Source: Amanita rubescens (taxonomy: Eukaryota; Basidiomycota; Agaricomycetes; Agaricales; Amanitaceae). From it: a stretch of DNA of 64,000 nt. The stretch lies in contig WION01000122.1 in the NCBI GenBank assembly GCA_015039365.1, forward strand, positions 62,001 through 126,000. Reading direction: 5' to 3'. The position numbers were made by a program, and so were the translations under genes. Under the pieces are notes generated by a model. It worked only from the letters and a program-made list of their open reading frames with translations, did no database searches and was not told the origin of the DNA. Below, piece after piece: positions 34,376 to 45,291 of this stretch. Every line of letters begins with the position of its first letter. Positions within the stretch are counted from its first letter, which is position 1.

Positions 34376-36186
34376 CATCAGGTTTTCGGTATTTTCCGCT
34401 TTGGCCACTTCCAGCTTTGACAAACACCGCTCTGATCGCTCATGCTCTGGCGACGTCATCTTTGGTTCCTCTGGCTCTGGCAATGACCACTCCGACCGCT
34501 CACGCTCTGGCAACAACCGCTTTGGGTACTCTAGCTCTGGCGGTGAGTGATCTCTCCCATTGCTTCACAAGTTTTATGATTCACACCCTCGTCACGCACG
34601 CACGCCGACCCTCCCTTTGCTCACTGATGCCCGCCATCACGCCAAGTACTCCAGCCTGCGTGCACTGGGTCATCAGCGCCATCACACTTGTCTTCCCACT
34701 GGCACTGCTCGCCGATACCCGCCACTAACGCCAACGCATCACGCAACATCTCGCCGATTTCCAGCACCCACGGCCCACCCCTCAACGCCACCACCCCTGA
34801 ACAACCAGCACAGTCCTCCCCTTACAATTCAACGCTGCTCACGCTCTTGTGGAGGCAAGCCATTGTTCATGGAGGGTGAATTCCGATTCTGAGGATTGAC
34901 CCGGATGATTTCGCTCAAGCTATTTCTTGACGTGGGCATTGTATGTGCATCCTCCATCGCATCATTGGAAAGTCACATCTCCTCAGATGGGTGGATCCCA
35001 GCGGTGATGCACGATGCCGTTCTGGGGGTCTTTGGTCCGACGGCGTAGACGGTTGCTAGAGACAAAGGGTGGCCATGAGTTGTGTCAGTTTAACGTGATG
35101 TAGACTTCTCTTCGAGGAAATGTACGAAACGACTGCTAGTATGCTGAACTTTGTGAAATTTTCGGTGGACGTGTAAATACAGTCAAATAAATAGAATGAT
35201 GACATCACGAGTCGCGCAACGGAGAATGCTCATCCTTTCCCTATCCTCTCATCCCCTTTGTATGACTCTCCTCTCGTCCCCACCCGCCGACCTAGCTACA
35301 GCAAACTTGAAAGTGCCGACCTGCTCAACTTCAAAACGCGGTGCGTAATTCGACGTGATACTTGCGACATGCCTCAAGGAGTCGCCGTCTCAGCTATTTC
35401 GCTACTGAGTCTGCCTCACTGATGTGATTAGGGCTTCGCTGTATCCCCACCACTCGCCAAGCCGCTCTTCCACGTGAGTACGGGCTTCGCTGCATCCTAC
35501 GCAAGTAACAATGCGCATATAGTGACCTCAGACTAGCTGCGGCTCACCTACGACTCGGCGAGCGGCTCTAGCCTCTTAGAAGAAACAGAAGATGAGTTCA
35601 TTTCTTCACACCTGGGCCGCTGCCTTCTGCTAACGTCACTTGAGCTTGTTTTTTAGGATTATATGCGCTATGTTCTTCCGCTAGTAGACAACTTACGGGG
35701 CAGCATTGGTGAGCAGCGGTCTCTCATACCCATACTTCAGCTGATTTTCGGATGCGGAACTGAATCCCGACTCACGCACTATGAGCGCGTCTCATTCTCA
35801 AGTACTCGAACTCATCGCTATCACCCGCTATCCGATCTGTCATAAATACCTATTTTTTCTCACTATCGGTTGCTCTCGAAAATTCTCAATTCCTACCTCT
35901 TTCTCTCGTCATCACATTACTATCAGTGCTTGGCGCTTGCCCCCAGTGTCACTACAAGTAGTCATAATTGAAATAAAATGCTTTTTTTCATATCTGAACA
36001 TAGCTTAAGAAAGCTCGAAAAAATGCTCCCTAGAGCGGTCAAAGTGCTTTCAGAGCAGTCAAATCCACTCTGAGAGCAATGTACCTCGCCTAAAAAAGTG
36101 GCGAGGTACTCTGACCGCTCTGACCGCTCTGGCTACTCTGGAAAGCGCCGAGAGCGGCCAGAGCGGAACATGCCGAAAACCTGATG
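34376..36186. mobile_element. Candidate non-autonomous element with imperfect TIRs
   Basis: The first 32 bases (34,376-34,407, CATCAGGTTTTCGG at the outer end) pair with the reverse complement of 36,155-36,186 with about four mismatches. Inside both ends lie many degenerate CCGCTCTGGC / GACCGCTCTG subterminal repeats. No transposase-like frame is visible in the 1.8 kb between, and no clear target-site duplication flanks it. It lies between a 7TM relic on the left and a GFA relic on the right, consistent with insertion into the cassette array. A chance inverted duplication of the Ser-rich repeat is the alternative. Confidence 0.45.
36081..36109. repeat. Perfect hairpin inside the element
   Basis: GTACCTCGCC and GGCGAGGTAC form a 10-bp perfect stem with a 9-base A-rich loop, in the right subterminal region of the candidate element. 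Confidence 0.6.
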
Positions 36187-36239
36187 CATCACGGTATAAC
36201 TGGTTACCACAAGGCATCTACAGTGCCATCCCGACGGTG

Positions 36240-36560
36240 AAACGCTAAATGAGCGTTTGGCCACTTCGGGACGAGACTCCTGTTCCAAGTTCTCGACTGT
36301 GCTATGACGAGTCTATGACAAGAGTTGACAGGCTGAATTGCTTCATCCGCCTACCTATATTATTAACTCGCCTATACGCATCTCCTCTTCTCCGAATCCG
36401 AGATTTAGTATCTGAATTCGATATAAGGTATGCAAGTTCGCCTTCCGGACGGAGGGAAAAGTACATGGTCATTTCCGGATTGGGGAGTGGCACGAGATGA
36501 AAGGTCTACGCGGCGAGTGAAAGTGAACATGGCTTGTCCTATGCCATCATAGAGCGAGTT
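36240..36560 (+). pseudogene. GFA gene relic upstream of 7TM copy D
   Basis: Matches exon 3 to the end of the GFA gene: AATGAGCGTTTGGCCACTTCG, CTGTTCCAAGTTCTC, then AGTATCTGAATTCGATATAAG of intron 3 and GAGTGGCAC near the end. Frames are broken and the first exons are absent. Confidence 0.65.
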
Positions 36561-37500
36561 TATATGCGTCAGTCATCATGATTTTTTCAGTGTGTTCAAA
36601 AATGACTCATAGGAACGTTAGATCGGGTTCTAACCAGCATTTCCGAGTGGCAAAGACTATATGCGCGAGTCGTACGGTATTATTGGCAGATCCAAGACCC
36701 TTATCCGTGCCCAGTCCCAAACAGAATTATTGTATTGCCTTCACACGGAAGGATCAATTTGCACTGGTCACTATGATCGGGCAGATTTCGTAAATAACGA
36801 AACTTTGAATACACGTTTCGATACCATGTGCACTAAGCTTTCTCCGTCGTATTTTTGACTACGCCACATACATCTGATGCCACAATTCAGAGAGGCAGCT
36901 TTACCTTATCTTTCGTTGCTCTTCGACTTTCCTTTTAGGCCATATTCACCGTACTCGTCGGGCATCAGTGCGCCACCATCACCAGCGTAAGCATGTACAG
37001 GAATAATGATATCTATACAATCTTTTGTCTAGGAAGGAAAGAGATGGGAACGCGCGGGATGGAAATTGCGACGTGATATCGAGAACGCACCAACAGACAG
37101 CCTGACATCAAACCTTCTTTGGTTTATTCTCGTACTGTTACTATCCCAGCCACTAATCGCCGCCCCGTTCCTTTCGTAACTTGCCCTAGAGGTGGGTTTT
37201 GCATCAGAATACAAATCTACTGCTAATGTTCAGATGAACCTTGTAAGGGTGATTGTTACCTTCCTAATTGCCTCGCTGTCCTTCCAATACCGATCCATGA
37301 CTGACGGATCATTGATCAGCTATGATTAGAATCATGGGATCTCGAGTCTGTGCAATCATTGATCACCAGCGGCTCGCCCACTCGACATGCCTAATCGTAC
37401 GGGTGAGGGCTATTTTACTCCATCACTTTACTTCACTGGTTCGTCCAGTTTCAGGATAAGTATTAGAGGCAAGTCCTAAGAAGCTGACACTGCAAACGAA
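36561..37500. other. Cassette spacer upstream of 7TM copy D
   Basis: 36,880-37,160 and 37,200-37,460 resemble the spacers before copies B, C and F. No gene is supported. A TATA-like GATAAGTATT lies at about 37,455, some 40 bp before the ATG of copy D. Confidence 0.45.
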
Positions 37501-38558
37501 ATGTCCTCCCTCAACAACACGGACATCATCACGACGTCAACGCAGGGGCTCTTAACTGGCGTATATTTCGCGTCGTTCCTCCTATGCATACGGTGGCTCG
37601 CCTTTTCAGACGATGGCGGGGGCGTACGCAAGGGTATAAATTGGCCTCTGCTTACCGCTACTATCGTCCTCTTTGGTTTTGCTGTTACAGACCTCGGCCT
37701 TTCTCTTCAAGAAACGTTGCTTGCTTCTGAAGGTCTGAGTAACCAGCTGTATCCCATTATGAGTGTAAGTAGCTCAAAACTTACTAACTATCATGACGCT
37801 TAACTCTTTCCAGAAATTCATAGAATTGTTTTTACCAACTATAACTGAAGGTTTCCTGGTTCGTGAATAAAACAAAAGTCAATAAGCACGATATTGATAA
37901 CATTGTATTAGATCTTCCGTTGTTGGGGTATTTACAATAGATCATGGCGCATCACAGTCTTTCCCCTCCTCCTATTGGTATTCAACATCTCGAGTTCTCC
38001 CGTGATAACGTTTTATATCTCGAGAACGTCTACGGTGCGCATTCTTAACGTACTTTATGGTTTGCAAGGGGCGTATTCTGCCAGTACCAGCATCCTGAAC
38101 ATATACGTAACAAGTACGTGAACAAATTACTCTGTGTTCCGTAAACTGATCCTGTGTATAATCGAAGCTGTTATTATATGTAAAATCCGGAAAAGTTTAT
38201 CTCGACCCATTTCCAGTTTCACGATCAGTATTATTGCTGAATCGGGGTTATTGTTCACGCTTACGAGTGTTGGCGTTTTATCCGTGGTTTTTCTCAATGT
38301 CCCTGGCGCGTACCCGATAGCAAATGCCATTGTATGTTATCAACAAATTTCATACTGCGCAGCCGTTTCTCACTCACTTGTACCCAGAATTTCCCCGTCT
38401 CCGGAGTTGCTTACAATCTCGTATTGATTCGGGAGGCGCAGAATAGAGTTAAACAGGAGGAAGACCGAGTGTCTTCGTTAGCATTCGGTAACTCTACAGT
38501 TCAACGTACGGTCCCAACCGTACAGCGCCACCACTCGGAATCGGCCTTCTCCTCATAA
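37501..38558 (+). CDS. 7TM-type integral membrane protein, copy D
   Basis: The usual five exons can be joined: first exon ends LYPIMS before GTAAGTAGC; the short second exon is KFIELFLPTITEGFL; the third begins IFRCWGIYNRSWRI; the fourth runs from (A)VIICKIRKSLSRP to PIANAI; the last begins NFPVSGVAYNLVLI and ends SAFSS. All phases stay open. It is more diverged than B or C: DDGGGVRKGINWPLL, a different loop (SRTSTVRILN) and REAQNRVKQE instead of RVAQNRA. Its 3' flank belongs to the B/C type. No disabling change found, so probably functional. Confidence 0.78.
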
Positions 38559-39590
38559 GAAGGGCTCGACATGAACCTCGCCTGTCGAGGTGTCAGGCCG
38601 TCGTCGCGTACTTTATTCAAGTTTTTCGCTCTATTGTTTCATCATCATATCTATTGTAGTGAATACGTTGGTCTGAATGTGTGTATAGTTGTAGTATATG
38701 TTTTCATGATGAATCACAGCGTTTTATTGCCGTCCCCGCGGAGTAAAGCAAAATGTCCTAGAAAAGTGTCATACAGTAACGAGTACACGGGTATTCCGTA
38801 ACGGGAGTTTCAGTAGGTGCGAATAAAACAAGAAGATTCGTGTGCAAGGAACCACGCTAATAGGGCGAACCGGAAGCTGTGGGAGCGCTTGAAAAAGCGA
38901 ATCATAATGATTGAGGTGATAGAATCGGTGCCTGTCGGTTTAGCATATTGTATAGCCTGACGATCATTCCTTCAGTTACGCGACGAGCAAACCGGGCGCA
39001 CAAAACAGAGCATAGCATCACGAGCAGGGTTCTTGGTTTTGATCAAATTGGACCGCATCATCTATCCGATTGATAGGAGCAAAAAGGTGTGCATCAGCTA
39101 GGGTTTGCTCGGTGAGGCGGTCCACGTTATGCATCTCAGAGGGTACTCACCGAGAAACGAGTTTAGAGGGATGTTTCCCGAATGCGGTGTATCATTGCTG
39201 AAAGGTCAGAGGTAATGGTCGGGGACAAACGTTCATGAACGACGGAATCTGCCAGAATGGCCGGATTTCTTAAAGGGACGATTTTTATAGGCGGTTTGTC
39301 GAATGTCCGCGACAAGAGTGTTGTTTATGATAGGTATAAACAGAACACATGTCACGGGCGTCACGGCGCCTGACTTTTGCGATGCCTCGCAAGAACCTCT
39401 TCCCCTGCCACTAAGCCAGTTTAAAGTCTCTACTCACCATAGTACTGCTCAGGAATGAATGCTTTGACATCAAGCGCGAAGGTGGCAAAGGATTAAGGTT
39501 CGTGTTCATGTTACGTCACGGTACTGCCAGGAAGTATGTTGCTGATAGAGTGGGTCCGATTTTTTTTTTTTTGCGTTATCTTTTCCCAGT
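38559..39590. other. 3' flank of 7TM copy D, no gene
   Basis: 38,800-39,200 is a diverged copy of the B/C 3' flank (TTTCAGTAGGTGCGAATAAAA, ATCTATCCGATTGATA, TTTCCCGAA). Includes an 11-T homopolymer at about 39,570. Confidence 0.5.
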
Positions 39591-39599
39591 TACATGGCT

Positions 39600-39650
39600 G
39601 TGCGCCAACTTAAAGTGAGCGGAGAGGGAAGATCTGTCAGCTTTGGCGCG
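39600..39650 (+). pseudogene. Trace of a GFA exon 2 upstream of 7TM copy E
   Basis: AAAGTGAGCGGAGAGGG and the following text through TTTGGCGCGC match the GFA exon 2 region (KVGGVGGSINLGA). Nothing else of the gene remains. Confidence 0.5.
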
Positions 39651-39883
39651 CGATGAGGAATGGCGACGAGGACGTGATGTTGATACTGCCCTAACATGAG
39701 AAAAGAGGCGAGTATTGCCTTCCACAAGTGATCAGTACTTTCTAATTATCCCGCAGCGCCTTCATCGCTATGATTACTGATTGGCAGATCAACTGTGATC
39801 ACAGAATCCTGTGCAACCATTGACGACGGCTCGCTCGACATGACCAAGTTAAATTTTCGTTCCGTTCGCTCGACCAGTCAGAA

Positions 39884-39893
39884 TATAAATATC
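39884..39893 (+). promoter_or_regulatory. TATA-like element of 7TM copy E
   Basis: TATAAATATC, 35-44 bp upstream of the ATG at 39,928, preceded by CGACCAGTCAGAA as in copies A and F. Confidence 0.45.
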
Positions 39894-39927
39894 AGTGTCG
39901 ACTTTCAAGTTCAACGTTGTACATGAA

Positions 39928-41020
39928 ATGATATCCACTATTGAAGCAGATATCATTGGGATGACCTTTGAGGCACTCCTAACGGGTGTATATTTCGCCT
40001 CGTTTCTCTTATGCCTACGATGGCTCATCTTTTCTGATGATGGCGGGACGCTGCGCAAGCCCATTCATTGGCCCTTCTTCGTCATTACCATCATCCTTTT
40101 TGCTTTCTCGATGACAAATTTCGGCCTCTGTCTGAAAAAGACGGCACTATACTCTCAGGGTGCCAGTATTAATACTTTCGTAGATGTTGAGATCAGCAAT
40201 GTAAGTTATCCAAAAATCGAATTAAAGTTGATGGGCTGAACTCTCTCCAGATGTCTTTAGAAATGTTGGCGTTCGTTATAACGGACGGTGTTCTGGTTCG
40301 TGAATAATCTAGCACTGGGTACTCACATGACATTGTATCAGATCTTCCGTTGTTGGACGGTTTACAACAGGTCATGGCGAATTGCCATCCTTCCCCTCCT
40401 CTTATTGCTGTACAATATATCGAGCCTTGTCATCATGATGTATTGCGGAACTACCTTTTTACTCACAGGAAATGAAGACCCCATCAGTCTTTACGATCAA
40501 ATTTATAACATGCTATACGCCTATTATGCCACTACCATTGCCATAAACATATATGCAACATGTAAGTGAATAGATTGGGCTACATCCTATGATATTAATT
40601 TAAGCAAAATTATAGCTGCTATCACATTTTATATCTGGAGACATTGCCGTTTATCTCGACGCCTTGCCCGTTTCGCGATTCGTGTTATTGCTGAATCAGG
40701 TTTATTATACACCCTCACGAGTATCGCCGCTTTTTGCTCGTTGTTTCCCAATTTCCCTGGCGGGTTTTCCATAGCGAGTGCTATCGTATGTCATCGATGA
40801 ATTAAATGCTGCCAGGACTGTATCTCACCCATGCACACAGAATAATCGCACTGCAGGAATCGCTTTTAATCTTATATTAATACGGGTGGCACAAAATAGG
40901 GCTAATCCAGAAGCCGAACTGCCAACATTTATTGGTGACTCCACCATTGAACGTGCCATTCCGGCCGCACCTCGCCACAACTCGGAAATGGTGTCCGAGT
41001 TGAACCGAGAAGAGCTTTAA
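39928..41020 (+). CDS. 7TM-type integral membrane protein, copy E
   Basis: I start at MISTIEADIIG, which aligns with the start of copy F; an upstream in-frame ATG at 39,895 overlaps the conserved promoter block and is less likely. Exon 2 is MSLEMLAFVITDGVL; exon 3 begins IFRCWTVYNRSWRIAIL; exon 4 contains FYIWRHCRLSRRLAR and AESGLLYTLTSI; the last exon begins with TAGIAFNLILIRVAQNR and ends SELNREEL. Hydrophobic pattern and splice signals match copies A and F. Unknown function; probably intact. Confidence 0.82.
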
Positions 41021-41159
41021 AAGTTCGCCCGTGTATGTCGTCTGAATTCATTTTCCTTCCTCGTATCTTAACTCGGCAGGTACAAAGAAGTTTGTTCTTT
41101 TCCGTCGTATGGATTCGAACCCGAATATTTCCAGACCTCCTCGGATTCAGACTCTTTGT

Positions 41160-42270
41160 CACTCGACTTGTTAGTAGATATGTGTACAAATACATTGCCA
41201 AATGACAGATCAATCTATCTCGTGTCTTGCCTGAGTTGTAGCCTGAACGCGACCTATACAGATCGGTTGGTAATTTAACAAGCAAACAGGACCGAAGGCT
41301 CGTCCTGTAGGCAAAGTGATAAGCTACTAACACGTCGCGGCCATTGTGATTCTGCAAGTTAAACAAATTGGATTGGTATTTTCGTTTCCTCGTTTCGAGA
41401 TTTTTTAGAATGTCGTAGTATTGTGGGTCTACAGTTGAACGCAGGCCGCTTAGAGTCGCGGATCGCTTGAGCATCAAAGCCTTGATCAGTGACTCGAAGC
41501 AATCAATGATTGAAGTGCCTGTTGACAGAGTCTTGATTTTCGATGATCACCCACATGTAGCGCGGGCACGTCAAAAAGGATCAAGACTCGCAAAGCCACT
41601 AGCTATGTTCAGAACACGTGTGTAGATGTGAGAATGAAAGAAGGACGATAGCGGTCGAAGTTATGGGTGGAAACGACCAGAACGGTTGAATGCATGTGTA
41701 GGAATGATCCAAGTCATCGAAGGTAAGCAGTCAAACTGGGAGGCGTAGGAACGGATCAAGCAGTCGAAGGCATTCATAGAGAGGATCCGAGTGGTTCGAA
41801 ACTGCCCAGCAGGAGTTGGTGGTGATGCACATGGTCCAGCTAGCGGAGAGGCACGAATGGAAGAGAGTTGCACGAATTTTGTCTGGCAGGCCAATGATGA
41901 CCCGCACCGCCATCGATGACGCGTCTGTCACGACGTCACGCGTCCTTTACGCTCCTTTACGGTGTCCAGTGTCAACAACTATATATTGTCTTGAGTCCAT
42001 TGCGGATGTGCCAAACACATCTGTCTTAGTCGTGCTGCAGTCATTGAAGTCTTGTTGAACTTGGTTCTCATCATGGATGATTGCCACGCTGCGTCAAACA
42101 AAGTCACTGCCACCACCTGCTACCATTGACTCGGAACGTGCTCAATATCCGTCTCAAATCGAGGTGCAATCGTTGACGGACCTCCCTTCCCTACCCCGTC
42201 GGATGTCATTCACCCTGACCCCTCCCTACTTCAAACGACACTGAAGACTCCAAACACCCTGAATCCCCTG
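41160..42270. repeat. Dispersed repeat, inverted copy of 7.56-8.83 kb
   Basis: Reverse copy of the repeat near the FAD monooxygenase, directly behind 7TM copy E. The reverse strand has a 182-codon frame (41,477-40,929) that overlaps the 7TM 3' end and is not conserved in the other copy, so I do not call it. Confidence 0.6.
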
Positions 42271-42960
42271 GGGTTCTCATACCACTGGCACCTTCTAAAA
42301 CCGTGGAACTTCGGGCTGTCGCACGTCCACTGCATCCCAACATATCATTTCTACGAGGTAAAATCACAGACATCTTCTCACACTCAGTCCGCTTACCGTC
42401 TCCCTTGCGCAGCCCGTAGCTTTACGCAACCTACCGTTGGCTCTCCCACATACAAGATCAACGTGTCCAAGCAGAACCGTGTCCAACATCCGCTTTTGTA
42501 GTGTTGTATGGCCAATATTCAGTGTCAACCGCGATTCGTTAAGGGGAGCAAAGAGAAGTGGATGATGCAGGCGATGCTCGCAAAGGGTTCGTAATTCTCC
42601 TCTATGTCTTCTCCGTTCTTTAATTGGATTAAATCTGATCCTACAACAGCATACGTGAACATAACGCGTCCGATCGACTTGTGGAAACCGGACTGGGGCG
42701 ACTTGGACACCCGTTACTTCAATTCTTGTATGGTACCTTGATCCTCTCGTCCCACCTGGGTACGACTGACCACTTCGTAAAAGCTTCGACAAAGTCGTCC
42801 TTGACAGAGACGCGCCACATGAACGTTTGGGTACTTTGGAACGGAACAAAAGTTCCAAGTGTTCCGCCCTAATTTCCTGGAAAAAAAAACTTGGTGTGCA
42901 TTCTTTTCCCTGAATACGAAGTTTAGTATCTGAATTCGATATAAGATATGCGTCTTGGCC
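42150..42960. repeat. Tandem duplication, left copy, with GFA relic
   Basis: About 0.88 kb to the left of a similar stretch at 43,040-43,930. Shared text includes CGTTGACGGAC, CACTCCAAACACCCT-like sequence, CACTCAGTCCGCTTAC, GGTACCTTGATCCTC / GGTCTCGCGTG, and GAATACGAAGTTTAGTATCTGA. The right end (about 42,680-42,960) is a GFA relic without the zinc cysteines. Confidence 0.65.
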
Positions 42961-43039
42961 CAAACGCGATCAATTAACAAGGGGTTTTTCCATCTCAAAC
43001 CGAAGCGCCCAGGGGGTTCGAAACGTCCTATTGAAAGGC

Positions 43040-43930
43040 TGTGTCGTCAGCCGTTGACGGACGAATCTCTTCCTCCCATCGGGTGACCCAACCGCTCCGT
43101 ACTTCAAGCGACACAAGTGAACGTTTGAACACTCCAAACACCCTAGACGAAGCGCCCGCAGCTCTCAATACCACCGACGCTGGCTGCCGCACGTCCGCTC
43201 CATCCCAACCTATCATTTCGACGAGGTAAAGGTGTGTATATCCTATCTTCTCGCACTCAGTCCGCTTACAGTCTCCCTCGCGCGCACGTAGCTCTACGCG
43301 GCCTAACGATGGCTCTCCCGCATACAAGATAAACGTCTCCAAGTAGTCCAGCGTCCGCTTTTGTGAGACCGGGCGTTGTACGGCCAATGTTCAGCGCCCT
43401 TTGTCTGTGTCGACCACAAGACGTAAAGACGGGCAAGGAGTAGATTGTGACTATGGATGGGGATGATGTCAGGTCATTTGGAGGTATAACTTCAGGTTGA
43501 CGCAGCTGGTACCCACAAAGGATGCGTAAGTCGTCCTCTATGTTTTGTCCAGCTTTTACTTGTATTAAATTCGGTCTTACGACAGAATATGTGGACATAA
43601 CATGCCCGATAGACAGTGAAGAAGTGTATCTGCTTAATATGTGGCAATGTGGGTGGACCCGGGCGATCTATGGACTCGGACACCCGTTTTCATAAACTTC
43701 ATTTCTTGTATGGTCTCGCGTGTTATCTGCGGATGACTGATCACCTCATGAAAGCTTCTACAAAGTTGTTCTTGACGGGGATACGCCGGATGAACGTTCG
43801 GGCACTCGGAATGGAACTTCTATTCCAATTGTATTGCCCCAATTTCCGAAAAGAAAACATGGTGCGCGTCTTTTCTCTAAATACGAAGTTTAGTATCTGA
43901 ATTCGATATAAGATGTGCGTCTTGCTCAAC
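43040..43930. repeat. Tandem duplication, right copy
   Basis: Right copy of the 42,150-42,960 unit and the reverse counterpart of 4,240-4,990. Confidence 0.65.
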
Positions 43931-44000
43931 TCCAAAATTGCTGTTTGTCCTGGAGACAAACAGCTTTATGAAACATATGGTTCCCCCTGGATTGGGGGAA
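43610..44000 (+). pseudogene. GFA gene relic upstream of 7TM copy F
   Basis: Exon 2 trace CLICGNVGGPGRS keeps the C-x-x-C pair; exon 3 trace has GTTCTTGACGGGGATACGCC and the DTPDERS-like text but the last cysteine pair is lost; exon 4 starts VCVLLNSK and runs into a premature end. Several frame changes separate the parts. Confidence 0.65.
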
Positions 44001-44099
44001 CGCCACGAGAACCTAACGTTAAGCCGGATTCCAACCAGTGTTCCCAAGTAAAGACTAACCTAGATTCGTACGGTATTGTTTACAGTCCTCGAACCTAAT

Positions 44100-45248
44100 C
44101 ACAAATGGAAGCGCTGTGACCGTGCAATCAATCTAATTCTGCATCGCTTTCACAGGGAAGGACCACTGGTCCGGGGTGTTGTGCCTTTGAATTTCCTGTG
44201 GATGAACAATGAACTTCGAACACGCATTTGACGTTCATGTGCGCTAAGCTTATTCGATGTGCATCTTTCACAGATTGCTCATTAACGAGCCTTCTCGCCA
44301 TCCTATGTCTTCACCCAAGTAATTCTGGATTGAATTCTCGACTACACCAGCGTACGTTTGGTGCCACCATGACATGGCATTCATGGCCTCACATATCTTT
44401 CGTTCGTCATCTAAAAGAATGGACTTTCCTTTTTAGGCGGCATCACCATCGCGCGCGTAAGCACCCACAGGAATAACGATTTGATGATGATACTTATGCA
44501 TCCTTTATCTAGGAATCAACGGAACAAGATAGGAACGCACAGGATATCGACGAGGACGTGATGTCGAGAGTGCACCAACTGACGGCCTGAGAATCAAACC
44601 TTCTTGGTGCCGTTACTATCCCAGCCACTAATTACCGCCCGCGCCACACATAGCGCAAAGAGGTAACTATTGGATTAAAATACAAATCCAGGGCTGATGA
44701 TTAGATAGGGCGCTACAAGGGCGATTATTACTTTCCTAATTACCTCGCGGTGTTTCCGACTAATGATTGACTACAAAGCTGTTCTCGATACCTAAAGGAA
44801 TAACATTTTTTCCGATGATATTTATATAATCCTTGTCTAGGATGGAAGCCAACGAAGTAGGAACACGCAGGATGGCGATGATGACGTGATGTTGATACGG
44901 CGCCAACACGGGCCTCGTAATCAACCTTCTCCATGTTGTTATCGTATGGGTACCACTGCACCCACGCCAGCATTGTCGCCCGCCTTCCTTTCTTAACCAC
45001 TCTAGAGAAAAGAGGCGAGTAGTATTGGATTAGAACACGAATCTATAACTAATGTTTAGATCGGGCCTTCCAAGGTGATTAGTACTTTTCTAATTATCCC
45101 GCAGCGCCTTCATCGCTGATTACTGATTGACAGATCAACTGTGAACACAGAGTCCTGTGCAGTCATTGATGACCAGCGGCTCGCTCGCCATGATCAATAT
45201 TACTGGTTATGTTTTCGTTCCGTTCGCTGACAATTCGACCAGTCACAG
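44100..45248. other. Cassette spacer upstream of 7TM copy F
   Basis: Two related blocks (44,500-44,720 and 44,830-45,060) repeat each other: AGGATGGCGATGATGACGTGATG-type text, AATCAACCTTCT and CCTAATTACCTCGC / CTAATTATCCCGC. No gene is supported. Confidence 0.45.
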
Positions 45249-45258
45249 TATATATATC
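45249..45258 (+). promoter_or_regulatory. TATA-like element of 7TM copy F
   Basis: TATATATATC, 34-43 bp upstream of the ATG at 45,292, preceded by GACAATTCGACCAGTCACAG as in copy A. Confidence 0.45.
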
Positions 45259-45291
45259 CAAGTCAAGTTAGAGGTTGAAATTGTACCTGAA

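Noticed and set aside
34381..34550. Ser/Gly/Asp-rich frame (repeats like SGSGNDHSDRS)
   Set aside because: Encoded by subterminal repeats of the candidate element, open in more than one frame; not a gene signal.
41105..41170. tRNA-like B box on the minus strand (GGTTCGAATCC)
   Set aside because: No T-stem pairing, no acceptor stem and no anticodon arm can be folded around it, and the paralogous flank at 46.44 kb lacks the box.
40929..41477. 182-codon minus-strand frame
   Set aside because: It overlaps the 3' end of 7TM copy E and a repeat; the other copies of the repeat do not keep the frame.
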